Below are positions 19,906 to 28,936 of a DNA stretch of 64,000 nucleotides, in pieces (within the stretch, counting starts at the first letter, position 1; each line of letters begins with the position of its first letter). Source of the DNA: Polyangiaceae bacterium (lineage in GTDB: Bacteria > Myxococcota_A > Polyangia > Polyangiales > Polyangiaceae); the NCBI GenBank assembly GCA_025937895.1, contig JAICQL010000007.1:1-64000 (forward strand), written 5' to 3'. Below the pieces are notes generated by a model. It did no database searches, was not told the origin of the DNA, and saw only the letters and a program-made list of their open reading frames with translations. The position numbers and the translations under genes were made by a program.

Positions 19906-20665
19906 GCATACCAGTTTCCTCACCCTGCTACTGGCCCACGCCAAAGAGACCCTGGCGCACAACGCCGGCTATCTGGGCGACTCCTTCGTCAACGGCACGC
20001 CGCCCACGTGGCAGAGCACCGAGCCGATTATCGCCGCGTTCTGCGTGTTCGTGCTGCTGATCGTGCTCGCGCTGCTGGGCCGCGCGCGCCTGCGCCGCCT
20101 GGATGATGCGGTCGTACCCGAGGCGCGCCTGTCGCTGGCCACGTTCGTGGAGCTGTTCCTCGGCTACTTCTACGATCTGGCCAAGGGCATCATGGGCCCC
20201 GAGCGCGCCAAGAAGTACTTCCCGGTGATCGGTACGTCGGCGTGCTTCGTGTTCGGCTCTAATGTGCTCGCGCTGGTGCCCGGCGCGCCCGTGCCCACCA
20301 CGCACCTGGGCGTGACTCTGGGCTGCGCGCTGGTGGTGTTCATCCTATTCAATATCTACGGTCTCAAGGAGAACGGCTGGGCCTACATCAAGCACCTGGC
20401 TGGCCCTGCCTGGTACCTGGCTCCGCTGATGTTCGTGATCGAGACCATCTCGCTGCTGGTACGGCCCCTCACCTTGGCCATTCGTCTCATGCTCAACATG
20501 GCAGTGGACCATCTGATCGTGGGCATCTTTGCGGGCCTGGTGGCAGTGCTGATCCCGCTCCCGTTCATGTTGCTGGGCTGCCTGGTGCTGATCGTTCAAA
20601 CCCTGGTCTTCACGATGTTGACCTGCGTGTATATCGGCCTCGCCACCGAGCATGAGGCTCACTAG
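19886..20665 (+). CDS. atpB: F0F1 ATP synthase subunit a
   Basis: Subunit a (259 aa) forms the proton half-channels. The essential arginine is R200 in LLVRPLTLAIRLMLNMAVDH, matching LSRPLSLALRLFGNM of other species, with Gly-Asn replaced by Leu-Asn. Five to six hydrophobic helices are present. The GTG at 19886 overlaps the upstream gene; a GTG at 19898 is an alternative. It is followed after 117 bases by atpE. Confidence 0.95.
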   Translation: MCAAVPEHTSFLTLLLAHAKETLAHNAGYLGDSFVNGTPPTWQSTEPIIAAFCVFVLLIVLALLGRARLRRLDDAVVPEARLSLATFVELFLGYFYDLAKGIMGPERAKKYFPVIGTSACFVFGSNVLALVPGAPVPTTHLGVTLGCALVVFILFNIYGLKENGWAYIKHLAGPAWYLAPLMFVIETISLLVRPLTLAIRLMLNMAVDHLIVGIFAGLVAVLIPLPFMLLGCLVLIVQTLVFTMLTCVYIGLATEHEAH

Positions 20666-20782
20666 GCCGCTGCATTTCTCCCTCGAATTCCCCCTCCGCA
20701 TTCCCATTCCAGGCATCGATTCTGCGGAGTCGATGCGCTAAAAGACTGCCGATTCGGTCTCATCAATAAGGAGCTTGAAGTC

Positions 20783-21124
20783 ATGTTCAGCACGAACAAG
20801 CGGGTGCTCGCCACCGTTCTCGGAATCATTGGCCTGGCCCTCGTGCCCGGAAGCGCGCTCGCGCAAACTGGCGCTGCCGCCAACACTTTCGACATGCAGG
20901 CGGCCGCCACCTTGGGTGCCGCTCTTGCCATCGGTTTGGCCGTGCTGGGTGGCGCGCTCGGTCAGGGCCGTGCTGCCGCCGCTGCGCTCGAGGGCATCAG
21001 CCGTAACCCGGGCGCCACGTCTCGCATCCAGACGCCGATGATCATCGGTCTGGCGCTGATCGAGTCGCTCGTGCTGTTCGCCTTCGCGCTCGCGTTCTTG
21101 CTGCAGTCCAAGGCCGGCGGCTGA
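20783..21124 (+). CDS. atpE: F0F1 ATP synthase subunit c with signal-peptide-like leader
   Basis: Subunit c is normally about 75-85 aa; this one is 113 aa. The extra N-terminus is signal-peptide-like ([20 protein letters not shown], cleavage expected after A27). The hairpin follows: a GALGQG helix with Q61, polar loop R74-N75-P76, and ion-carrying E94 next to S95 in [10 protein letters not shown]. Gln plus Glu-Ser resembles Na+-type rings, but the Thr and Tyr ligands are not seen, so H+ is more likely. AAGGAG precedes the ATG. No atpF, atpH or F1 gene follows; the + strand cluster ends here. Confidence 0.95.
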   Translation: MFSTNKRVLATVLGIIGLALVPGSALAQTGAAANTFDMQAAATLGAALAIGLAVLGGALGQGRAAAAALEGISRNPGATSRIQTPMIIGLALIESLVLFAFALAFLLQSKAGG

Positions 21125-21218
21125 GCTCAGCGGGCTCGTGCTCGGCCAAATCCCCGAGTAGGAGCCGAGTAGGCAGCTACGCCGAAAGCGTAAGCGCCGA
21201 ACAGTCCCTTCCGCCGCC

Positions 21219-22874
21219 TCAGCGCCGGCGGCGGAAGCGCCGGTAGTTGTCCGAGAGCCAGTGCAGTACGACGCCGCCCAGCGCCAGCATCAGCAGCGTC
21301 GTACCCAGCTTGTCGCGGCCGCTCAGCAAGAGCGCAGTCCCCGCGAGCAAGCTGGCGCTGGCCAGCAGGGCCGAGAAGATGCGGCGGCCCAGCCGATCCG
21401 AGGCCTCACCGAGCTCGGTATCGCTGGTGCGAATGGCGAGGCGGCCCAGCCGCAGATCTTCCAGCACCTCGGCGAACTGCTCCGGTAGCTGGCTGGTGGC
21501 GCCGCTCAGCCGCTCCATGCGGCGCAGCAGCTCATTGCCCAGCCGCTGGGGCGAGTAGCGCTTGCGCAGCAGCTCCAGGAACAGCGGCCGAGACTCCTCG
21601 ATGATGTCGAAGTCGGGCGCGATCTCCTTACCGACGCCCTCGATGGTAATCAGCGCCTTGCCGACGAGCACGAAGTCGGGCGGTACCTCCAGGCCGTAGC
21701 GCGTGGCGGTGCTGATCAGATCGCTGATCAGCGCGGACAGCTCGATGTCGCGCAGGTTCTTCTTCAGGTACTTCTCCGCCAGCAGCGCCACCTGGCTGCG
21801 ATAGGCGCGCATGTCCACCTTCTTCGTCGGCGTGGCCAGCGCATACATCGCGTCTGCCACCCCGTCGTAGTCCTCGCGCGCCGCCGCCACCATCAGGTCC
21901 ACGGTGAGATCGCGCATGCGCGGCCCCAGGCGGCCCACCATGCCCAGATCGATGAGCGCGTACTCCGGCTTCTCCGGTGTGCCCAGCACCAGCACGTTGC
22001 CCGGGTGTGGATCGGCATGGAAGAAGCCGTCCTCAAAGATCTGCTTGACCACGATGTGCATGGCCAGGCGCGCCAGCTCCCGCCCGCTGAAGCCCTGCCG
22101 GATGGCGTCGTAGATCTTCAGCCCGTCCAGGTACTCCAGCGTGATGACATGCTTGCTGGAGGCATCGGCGTGCACGCGCGGAAAGCGCGCGCCGGGGAAC
22201 TCGCGAAAGTTGCTGGCGAAGCGCAGCGCGTTTTCGCGCTCGATGGTGAAGTCGAGCTCGTTCTGCATCGCGCGATCGAACTCCTGCACCAGACCGGCAG
22301 GGGAATAGGTGCGGCTCTCCGGGATGGCGTGCTCGAGCAGCGCGGCGAAGGTGTGCAGCAGATCCAGATCGCTGGCGATGGTCTCGGCGATGTTGGGCCG
22401 CTGCACCTTGACCACCACCTGCTCGACCCCACTCTCCGTGCGCAAGGTGGCGCGGTGCACCTGCGCCACGCTGGCGGCCGCCAGCGGCGTGTCGTCAAAG
22501 GACTCGAACAGCTCGCGCAGCGGCGCACCGAGCGAGCTCTCGATGCGCTCGCGAATGGCCTGTGCGGGCACCGGTGGCACGGCGTCGAGCAACTTCTTCA
22601 GCTCGCTCACCACGTCTGCAGGCAAGACGTCGGAGCGGGTCGACGCGATCTGACCGAGCTTGACGAAGGAGGGACCGAGGTCCTCCAGCACGTTGCGGAT
22701 GCGTACGCCCACCGAGCCCGTCGGCCGCGTCTCGCTCGGCGCCTCGTCCCCCGGCTTTCTGCCGCGGCCCAGGCCCAGGCGATTGACGATCTCTCCGAAG
22801 CCGTGGCGCACCAGCACCTTGGAGATGTCACGCACCCGGCCCAGATCGCGCGCTGCGTGGACGATGGAGACCAT
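21219..22874 (-). CDS. ABC1/UbiB atypical kinase family protein
   Basis: A 551-aa protein of the AarF/UbiB/COQ8 family, atypical kinases or ATPases linked to quinone biosynthesis. The KxGQ motif is FVKLGQIASTRSDVLP, the catalytic-like loop is HADPHPGN, and the metal motif is IDLGMVG. Two C-terminal hydrophobic helices (SALLASASLLAGTALLL and LGTTLLMLALGGVVL) anchor it in the membrane. It is convergent with atpE; a 10-bp GC inverted repeat (TTCCGCCGCC/GGCGGCGGAA) overlaps its stop codon but lacks a T-run. Confidence 0.92.
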   Translation of the reverse strand: MVSIVHAARDLGRVRDISKVLVRHGFGEIVNRLGLGRGRKPGDEAPSETRPTGSVGVRIRNVLEDLGPSFVKLGQIASTRSDVLPADVVSELKKLLDAVPPVPAQAIRERIESSLGAPLRELFESFDDTPLAAASVAQVHRATLRTESGVEQVVVKVQRPNIAETIASDLDLLHTFAALLEHAIPESRTYSPAGLVQEFDRAMQNELDFTIERENALRFASNFREFPGARFPRVHADASSKHVITLEYLDGLKIYDAIRQGFSGRELARLAMHIVVKQIFEDGFFHADPHPGNVLVLGTPEKPEYALIDLGMVGRLGPRMRDLTVDLMVAAAREDYDGVADAMYALATPTKKVDMRAYRSQVALLAEKYLKKNLRDIELSALISDLISTATRYGLEVPPDFVLVGKALITIEGVGKEIAPDFDIIEESRPLFLELLRKRYSPQRLGNELLRRMERLSGATSQLPEQFAEVLEDLRLGRLAIRTSDTELGEASDRLGRRIFSALLASASLLAGTALLLSGRDKLGTTLLMLALGGVVLHWLSDNYRRFRRRR

Positions 22875-23055
22875 GGCCGAAGCGTCACCCTACTCCGAGC
22901 AGCGCCGCCCGGGACGAGTTTGCGAGGTGCGAAAAGAGAAGCGGGGCGAGCCGGAGTACCGGGTCGCCCCACTGCCGTGCCCTCAGCGGAGGGCAGCTCG
23001 GGATCAGCTCAGCGCGCGCGCGGAATGAGCTCAGCGCGCGGGCGCGCAAATCAAC

Positions 23056-24039
23056 TCAGTGATAGGAGAAGCGCAGCTCGTGATCGCAGACGCGGAAGGT
23101 GTCACCCTCGCCCACCACGCGCCGCTGGATGCGCTGGCCCGCGTACTCCACGCCGTTGGTCGAGCCCATGTCCACGATGTAGTAGTAACCGTTGAGGTAC
23201 TCGATCATCGCGTGCTGGCGCGACACGTTCGGGTCCTTGATCGTCAGGTCGCTCGACTGCCGCCCGCGGCCGATGATAAAGCGATCCTTCGTCACCGGGT
23301 AACGCTCGCCCATGTAGTAGATGTTGACCGTCGGGCGCCCGCCCATTGCAGCAGGGCCGCCCATTGCAGCAGGGCCGCCCATTGCAGCAGGGCCGCCCAT
23401 TGAACCAGGGCCGCCCATCGAGGCAGGGCCGCCCATGGGAGCGCCACCCATGCCGGGGGCCATTCCAGGCGCCATGCCGGGCCCCATACCAGGCCCTGCC
23501 ATGCCGGGAGCGGCCATGGGCGCTGCCATACCCGGGCCCGCCATCTGCGCTCCCTGATTGGCGTAGTTGGGCGGCACCGAAGACGGCACGTAGTAGCCAG
23601 CCTGCGCCGGCATCTGCCGGGCCGCGGGGGGCGGGGGCAGCGGAGCCGGTGGCGGGCGCCGCGCGGAGGGCTGAGAGGGTGGCGGCATGGCGCCGCCGGG
23701 CATGCCCGCACGTGCCTGGGGGGGATAATAGGGCGCACCCCGGCCGGGTGGAGGCACCGGGGGCAGCGGCGCGGCCTGGGGCGCCATCGGCGCCGGCGGC
23801 AGCGGCGCGCGCATCATCGGGGTCGAGGGGCGCAGCGACGGCGGCATCGAGCTGGCGGGGCTGGGTGAATGCGAGTCAGCACCCATGCTGTTGTACCCGC
23901 GCTGCCGCGCGTACTGTTTCATCGCATCGTTCAGCAGGTAGTCCACAGAGCACTCGAGCTCTCGAGCCATCTGTTCGAAACACGCCCAAAGCGCTTCGCG
24001 ACATTGGAAAGTGCGAGTGGTCTGTCTGTTGTCGGTCAT
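23056..24039 (-). CDS. FHA-domain protein with N-terminal helical domain and Gly/Pro/Met-rich linker
   Basis: 327 aa. Residues 1-50 are a small helical, possibly ribbon-helix-helix-like domain (FQCREALWACFEQMARELEC). Residues 60-235 are a Pro/Met/Ala/Gly linker. The FHA domain occupies about 238-327 with IIGRGRQSSDL, NVSRQHAMIEY and DMGSTNGVEY, the phosphothreonine-binding pattern. The linker contains repeats of GGPAAM encoded by an 18-bp tandem repeat. The protein probably reads Ser/Thr phosphorylation made by Hanks kinases such as the one at 34445. Confidence 0.88.
   Translation of the reverse strand: MTDNRQTTRTFQCREALWACFEQMARELECSVDYLLNDAMKQYARQRGYNSMGADSHSPSPASSMPPSLRPSTPMMRAPLPPAPMAPQAAPLPPVPPPGRGAPYYPPQARAGMPGGAMPPPSQPSARRPPPAPLPPPPAARQMPAQAGYYVPSSVPPNYANQGAQMAGPGMAAPMAAPGMAGPGMGPGMAPGMAPGMGGAPMGGPASMGGPGSMGGPAAMGGPAAMGGPAAMGGRPTVNIYYMGERYPVTKDRFIIGRGRQSSDLTIKDPNVSRQHAMIEYLNGYYYIVDMGSTNGVEYAGQRIQRRVVGEGDTFRVCDHELRFSYH
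23341..23430 (+). repeat. 18-bp tandem repeat inside the FHA gene
   Basis: Three perfect copies (23341-23394) of GCCCATTGCAGCAGGGCC and two diverged ones (to 23430) encode GGPAAM units on the minus strand. The decay from perfect to diverged copies suggests recent expansion at one end. It shares the core GCAGGGCCGCC with the repeat at 31661. Confidence 0.9.
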
Positions 24040-24456
24040 GGCTTAAACCTTGAACTCAACCGTTGTAAACTGCGCCTCCTCTTGGAGGCACGCCGCAGTC
24101 GGACCGCGTCCCGGGGGAACACCCGGATCGGCACGCTGCTCATTGGTACGGATCCCTTTGGCAGAGTGCGATAACCGCCTACCAGGTGTCGGTACGCCCT
24201 TCAACTATCAAGCGGCGGATTTGCTCTACCACGGTAGGGACCGCAAGGTCCCAAACCACAAGCTACTCCAAGTAGGCTCAGCGTAGCGCATTCTCGCTTC
24301 GACGCCATTTTCCAGAAATTGACCCTTTCTGGTTGCGTCTTCTGCTCGCCCGTTCGGGGCTGGAGCACGACGTCGTGCGAGCACACTGCGCGCGTGATGG
24401 TCAGAAACGTCGCGCCGCAAGCTCCGGGTGCCCCAGCTCGTGACGTGACCGTGTGT
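24040..24456. other. intergenic region upstream of the FHA gene
   Basis: 417 bases between two minus-strand genes. No convincing ORF or tRNA was found. It contains a stable hairpin, GGGACC-GCAA-GGTCCC (24237-24252, GNRA loop), and a weaker 7-bp inverted repeat CCAGAAA/TTTCTGG (24312-24332), neither followed by a T-run. It presumably contains the FHA gene promoter, which I cannot pinpoint. Confidence 0.4.
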
Positions 24457-26073
24457 TCACGGGCTCGGTGCCGGCTGGTTCTGCGCCTGCTGTTGCACCG
24501 ACTCGGCGCTGGCTCGCGCTTGCATGGCCGGCTTCACACAGTACTGCACGAACTCGCCGATCGTCTTCACGGGTTTGACCACCTGCTCGCCTGCTGCAGC
24601 GATCTCACACTGCCACTCGCAGTCCGCCGCATCTTTCGCACACTCCGGCACGCGCGTGGCGTCCGCCTGAAAGGGCTCCACCAGCGGCAGCTCCGTGCGC
24701 GTGCCTTGATCGAGATAGTAGCCGAGCGCGGTCAAGCGTACGGCGGCTGGGTACTGCGATGCCGTGTAGGGCTTGATCACCTCGCGTGCCGGCGGCGTGC
24801 CAGGTACGCCGGCGATCAGCTTGCCGTAGCGGATTGGCTCGGTGATCGCCATGTTGCGAACGGCGCCCAGCTTGGTCATGAACTCGGGCAGATGCTGAGA
24901 CTCGCTGGTACGCAGCACCAGCTCGGCGGCGACCCAGCGGATCTTCCAGTTGCGATTCGCAAACAGCCCGTACAGCGAGTCGATGACCTGCTTGCGCGGT
25001 AGCTCACCCACGCGGCGCAGGGCTTGATCGCGCACCGAATCGGGCGTGTCCTCCGCGCGCGCCAGCTCCAGCAGCCCCTCTGCCAGCGCCGGGTTCTTGC
25101 GATCTACGTGGCCTTCCATCGCGGCCAGCGCCGCTTCGCGCCGCTTCTCGTTGCGGCTCTTGTCGCGCGCCATCGACAGCAGGTACTCCACCGCTGGCGC
25201 TTGCCCCACCTGCTTCAGCGAGGACAGCACGCGCAGCAGTTCCTCCTCCTGATACAGCGCGAGCTGCGCATCGAAGCGCGCGCCTTCCACCTTCTGCCCC
25301 GAGGCCTCGTTGGCCTCCTTCAGGGCAGGAGCCTTGCGCTTCAGCCACGCCTCGGAGTCCACCTCCTGTGCCACCTTCACCAGCCGCTGGCTGGCCTCGA
25401 GCTTGGTCTGCGCGTCGCCGAAATCGGCGATGAAGCCGGCGATGTTGCCGATCTTCTTCGCCTCGGGCGCGATCAGCTGCGGCAGGCGCCGCACGCCGTC
25501 GGCGCCCAGGTGCGCGAGCAACTGGCCCACGCCGTACGCTTGCGACGAGTCATCCATGCGCGCGGAGAAGTCGGCCAGCACCCACTCGCTCAGCGCCGCC
25601 TCCAGCATCTGGCGCTGCTGCTTGTCCGCCACCAGCACCTCACCCTCGTGGGTGAGCAGCGCAAATGCGGCGTCCTTGTAGGGGAAGGAGGTGTCCGGCT
25701 CGCGGGGGGCGTTGCCCGTGGGCTCGGGTGGCGGCGGCTTCTGGATCTCCTGCACCAGGAGCGGGACCATTCCGGAGACGATCACCGCACGCCGCGCCGC
25801 GGGCAGATCTGCCAGCCCGGAGATCAGCTCGTCGATGCCCACGCGGCGCCCCGCGCGCGGCTTCATGCGCACCAGGGTCATCGCCGCCTCGATGCGCAGC
25901 TCGGGCACGTATTTCTCGTGGGTCATCACCGCCATCAGCTTGCGCGGCCCTTGCTGAGTGTTGGCCCAGCGATGCACGTCATCCGTGTCCGTGCGGCAAC
26001 CCGCGCTCGCAACCAGACACGCTGCCAGGGTCAGGCGCTGGAGGTTGCGGCGGATGGGTGCATGATCGGTCAT
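24457..26073 (-). CDS. HEAT-repeat lipoprotein
   Basis: 538 aa from the ATG at 26073. The signal peptide ends in the lipobox LVASAGC, so it should be lipid-anchored. The body is a chain of amphipathic helical pairs with HEAT-like character (RIEAAMTLVRMKP, RREAALAAMEGHV, DSVRDQALRRVGELP, KIRWVAAELVLRT). Two to three cysteines near the C-terminus (PECAKDAADCEWQC) may form disulfides. A Gln/Pro-rich tail ends the protein. The role is unknown; HEAT solenoids usually bind other proteins. It is divergent from ftsK. Confidence 0.75.
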   Translation of the reverse strand: MTDHAPIRRNLQRLTLAACLVASAGCRTDTDDVHRWANTQQGPRKLMAVMTHEKYVPELRIEAAMTLVRMKPRAGRRVGIDELISGLADLPAARRAVIVSGMVPLLVQEIQKPPPPEPTGNAPREPDTSFPYKDAAFALLTHEGEVLVADKQQRQMLEAALSEWVLADFSARMDDSSQAYGVGQLLAHLGADGVRRLPQLIAPEAKKIGNIAGFIADFGDAQTKLEASQRLVKVAQEVDSEAWLKRKAPALKEANEASGQKVEGARFDAQLALYQEEELLRVLSSLKQVGQAPAVEYLLSMARDKSRNEKRREAALAAMEGHVDRKNPALAEGLLELARAEDTPDSVRDQALRRVGELPRKQVIDSLYGLFANRNWKIRWVAAELVLRTSESQHLPEFMTKLGAVRNMAITEPIRYGKLIAGVPGTPPAREVIKPYTASQYPAAVRLTALGYYLDQGTRTELPLVEPFQADATRVPECAKDAADCEWQCEIAAAGEQVVKPVKTIGEFVQYCVKPAMQARASAESVQQQAQNQPAPSP

Positions 26074-26280
26074 TCGGCTGTCCCCTTCACGTGAGTGAGT
26101 CGATGGCGGTGCGACGACCGCGACGATCATACGACCCGGAGCTGAGCGCGCTCAAGCTGGGGGCCGATGATCGCCCCGGCCATCCCGCGAGCGTGCTGCT
26201 CGACCGGCGAGTCACTTTGCCGCGAGCTACGCCGAGAGGTTGGCCGAGCCCTGCCCGAGGGGGTAGGTTCTGGTGCTCCG

Positions 26281-28884
26281 ATGGGTGTCCGCCTGTTTTC
26301 TCCTCGCGCGAGTGAGGCTGGAGGAGAGTCTGCGTCCTCCCGCGTCCCGTTTGGCCGTGAGGCCGCTGCCCTGCTGCTTCTGGCCGCTGCTGCTTATCTA
26401 GCGCTGGCGGTGGCCAGCCTACCTTCGCTGGTGGCGGCGGCCGCCGGTGAGCAGGGCAACTGGGTCGGGCCGGTGGGTGCCTGGATCGCGGAGCTACTGG
26501 TGGCGGGCTTTGGAGCCGCAGCCTGGCTGCTGCCGCTGGAGCTGGTGTTGATGGCTGCTCCCGCGTTTCACGCCGAGCGCCCGCAGGCTCCGCTCGGGCA
26601 GCGGCTGGCGGGCGATCTGGTGCTGTGGATCCTGCTCGCCTCCTTGCTGCACGTGGCCTTCCCCGACGCGCTGTACCTGGGCCGCGGCGCCGTGGGTGGG
26701 GACGTGGGGCTGTTCTTTGGCGAGCTGATGCGCGCGCTGTTCTCGACCATCGGCTCGTTTCTGGTGGGCGGCACTGCCGTGGCGCTGCTGCTGATCGCGC
26801 GCAGCACATTCTCCTTCCTGCAGTGGTGCGAGCGCACCCTGGCCGGTCTGCGCCAGCTGCGCAGCAGCCTGCTGCAACTGCTGGCGCGCCTGGCCACGAG
26901 CCTGCGCGAGGCGGGTAAGCGCAAGGCAGGGGGCGCCACGGCGCTTCCGCGTTCGCCCGAGGCTGTGGATGGTCGGGTCGAGTGGTTGCCGAGCGAGCAG
27001 ACGGGCGCGCCGCCGGCTGCCGTCTCCGCCAAGGTGCGCGCGAAGCTCGGCCTGCCCGCGCCGGCGCCCGCGGCCGCGCTGCCGGCCATCGTCGAGGCGG
27101 GGGCTGCAGGGTTCCAGCCTGCGCTCCCGCTGGGCAAAGGCGAGGCGGGCGAAGAAGCGGCCGAAGAGAGCCCACGGCCCACGCGTGCTCGCCGTCGCAG
27201 CCGCCCTGCCGTGGAGGCCGAGGTCGCCGAAGCCGCCGAGGCCCCGGAGCCCAGCCCGGCGCCGCCGCCTGCGCGCAAGCCCACCGCCAGCGCGGGCCCC
27301 ACCATCGTCGATACCCGCCCGCACAGCCGCATGGTGCGGGCAGAGGCTCCCCGCGAGGACGCCGGCCCGGGTGCCTACGTACCGCCCTCCCCCGAGCTAC
27401 TCCACCCCACACCGGCGGAGGCCAGCCCCATCGACCGCCAGCGCGTGCTGGAGCTGGCGCAGCGCCTGGAGGCCACCCTGGCCAACTATGGCGTGGTGGG
27501 CAAGGTGGAAGAGATCCATCCGGGCCCCACCGTCACCACGTACGAGGTGGCGCCGAAGGAGGGCACCAAGGTCAGCAAGGTGGCCTCCATGGTGGATGAT
27601 CTGGCGCTCGGGCTCTCGCGCAAGGTGCGCATCATCGCGCCCATTCCGGGCAAGAGCCGCATCGGCTTCGAGCTGCCCAACGACACGCGCTCCGCGGTCA
27701 ACCTGCGCGAGCTGATCGAGGATCAGCGCTTCGAAAAGCTGGCCGAGCGGGCGCCGCTGCCCGTGGTGATGGGCAGGGACATCGTGGGCGGTCCCTTCTA
27801 CGCCGACCTGGCCGCAATGCCCCACGTGATCGTGGCCGGGGCCACCGGCGCGGGTAAGAGCGTCGGGGTCAACGTGATGCTGTGCAGCTTGCTGTTCCGC
27901 CGCACCCCGGCCGAGCTGCGGCTGTTGATGATCGACCCCAAGGTGGTCGAGCTAGCGCCCTTCGACGGCATCCCGCACATGTTGCTGCCGGTGGTCACCG
28001 ACATGAAGCAGGCGGCCAAGGCGCTCAAGTGGGCGGTGGACGAGATGGAGCGCCGGTATCAGGCGTTTGCCAGCGCCGGCACCAAGAACATCACCACGTA
28101 CAACCGCTGGGTCGACCGGGTCCGGGCCGGCGAGCTGCCCCCGCCCGACCCCGCCGAGATGGAGCTGCTGTCGGGTGGGGCAACCGTGACCTCGCCCATC
28201 GGGGAGGTCGAGATCGACGCGCCTAATCTTCCGGACCGGCTGCCGTACATCGTGATCGTGGTGGACGAGTTTGCCGACCTGATGATGCAGCAGGGCAAAG
28301 AGGTCGAGGCGGCGGTGGCTCGTCTGGCGCAGAAGGCGCGCGCGGCCGGCATGCACGTGGTCCTGGCCACGCAGCGGCCGAGCGTGGACGTCATCACCGG
28401 CATGATCAAGGCGAACTTTCCAACCCGCATCGCCTTCCGGGTCGCTCAGCGAGTCGACAGCCGCACCATCCTCGACGAGCAGGGGGCAGAGCTCCTGCTC
28501 GGGCGCGGCGACATGCTGGCCAAGATGAATGGCGCAAATGAGACCCTGCGCGTGCAGTGCCCGTTCATCAGCGAGGAAGAGGTCAGCGCCATCACCGACC
28601 ACCTGCGGCGCCAGGGCTCACCCGTCTATCATGACGACATCCTGCGCGGCGGTGACGACGATGAGGAGGGCAAAGGTGCCGCGGATGAACCCATCGACCC
28701 GCGCTTCGACGAGGCGGTTCGGATCGTGGCGGAGACCCGGCGCTGCTCCACCTCCTGGCTTCAACGCAAGCTGGGGATCGGCTACAACCGAGCTGCCAAG
28801 ATCGTCGAAATGATGGAGCACCAGGGCATGGTGGGTCCACCAAACGGGTCCAAGGAGCGCGAGATATGCATTCAACCGCACTGA
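26281..28884 (+). CDS. ftsK: FtsK/SpoIIIE DNA translocase
   Basis: 867 aa from the ATG at 26281. Four hydrophobic segments (about residues 24-190) anchor it at the division site. A Pro/Ala-rich linker (about 250-400) leads to the alpha domain, then the RecA-like motor with Walker A GATGAGKS (about 520-527) and Walker B IVIVVDEFADL (D662/E663). The C-terminal winged-helix gamma domain (about 805-865, SWLQRKLGIGYNRAAKIVEMM) reads KOPS polarity. It clears chromosome DNA at the septum and activates XerCD. An in-frame ATG at 26167 would add 38 non-hydrophobic residues. The linker is short compared with E. coli FtsK. Confidence 0.94.
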   Translation: MGVRLFSPRASEAGGESASSRVPFGREAAALLLLAAAAYLALAVASLPSLVAAAAGEQGNWVGPVGAWIAELLVAGFGAAAWLLPLELVLMAAPAFHAERPQAPLGQRLAGDLVLWILLASLLHVAFPDALYLGRGAVGGDVGLFFGELMRALFSTIGSFLVGGTAVALLLIARSTFSFLQWCERTLAGLRQLRSSLLQLLARLATSLREAGKRKAGGATALPRSPEAVDGRVEWLPSEQTGAPPAAVSAKVRAKLGLPAPAPAAALPAIVEAGAAGFQPALPLGKGEAGEEAAEESPRPTRARRRSRPAVEAEVAEAAEAPEPSPAPPPARKPTASAGPTIVDTRPHSRMVRAEAPREDAGPGAYVPPSPELLHPTPAEASPIDRQRVLELAQRLEATLANYGVVGKVEEIHPGPTVTTYEVAPKEGTKVSKVASMVDDLALGLSRKVRIIAPIPGKSRIGFELPNDTRSAVNLRELIEDQRFEKLAERAPLPVVMGRDIVGGPFYADLAAMPHVIVAGATGAGKSVGVNVMLCSLLFRRTPAELRLLMIDPKVVELAPFDGIPHMLLPVVTDMKQAAKALKWAVDEMERRYQAFASAGTKNITTYNRWVDRVRAGELPPPDPAEMELLSGGATVTSPIGEVEIDAPNLPDRLPYIVIVVDEFADLMMQQGKEVEAAVARLAQKARAAGMHVVLATQRPSVDVITGMIKANFPTRIAFRVAQRVDSRTILDEQGAELLLGRGDMLAKMNGANETLRVQCPFISEEEVSAITDHLRRQGSPVYHDDILRGGDDDEEGKGAADEPIDPRFDEAVRIVAETRRCSTSWLQRKLGIGYNRAAKIVEMMEHQGMVGPPNGSKEREICIQPH

Positions 28885-28936
28885 CCAGGCGCGCTGACGC
28901 GGCCCTCGTCCACGCGGTGCGGGTGAGTGCCCGGGC

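Noticed and set aside
20783..21124. Na+-driven ATP synthase
   Set aside because: Gln61 and Glu94-Ser95 fit, but the Thr and Tyr ligands of known Na+ rings are not seen.
21210..21238. terminator between atpE and the UbiB gene
   Set aside because: A 10-bp GC stem exists but neither strand has a T-run, and it overlaps the UbiB stop codon.
24181..24290. tRNA-like hairpins
   Set aside because: No T-loop (GGTTCGAATCC-type) or acceptor stem could be built on either strand; only one GNRA hairpin remains.
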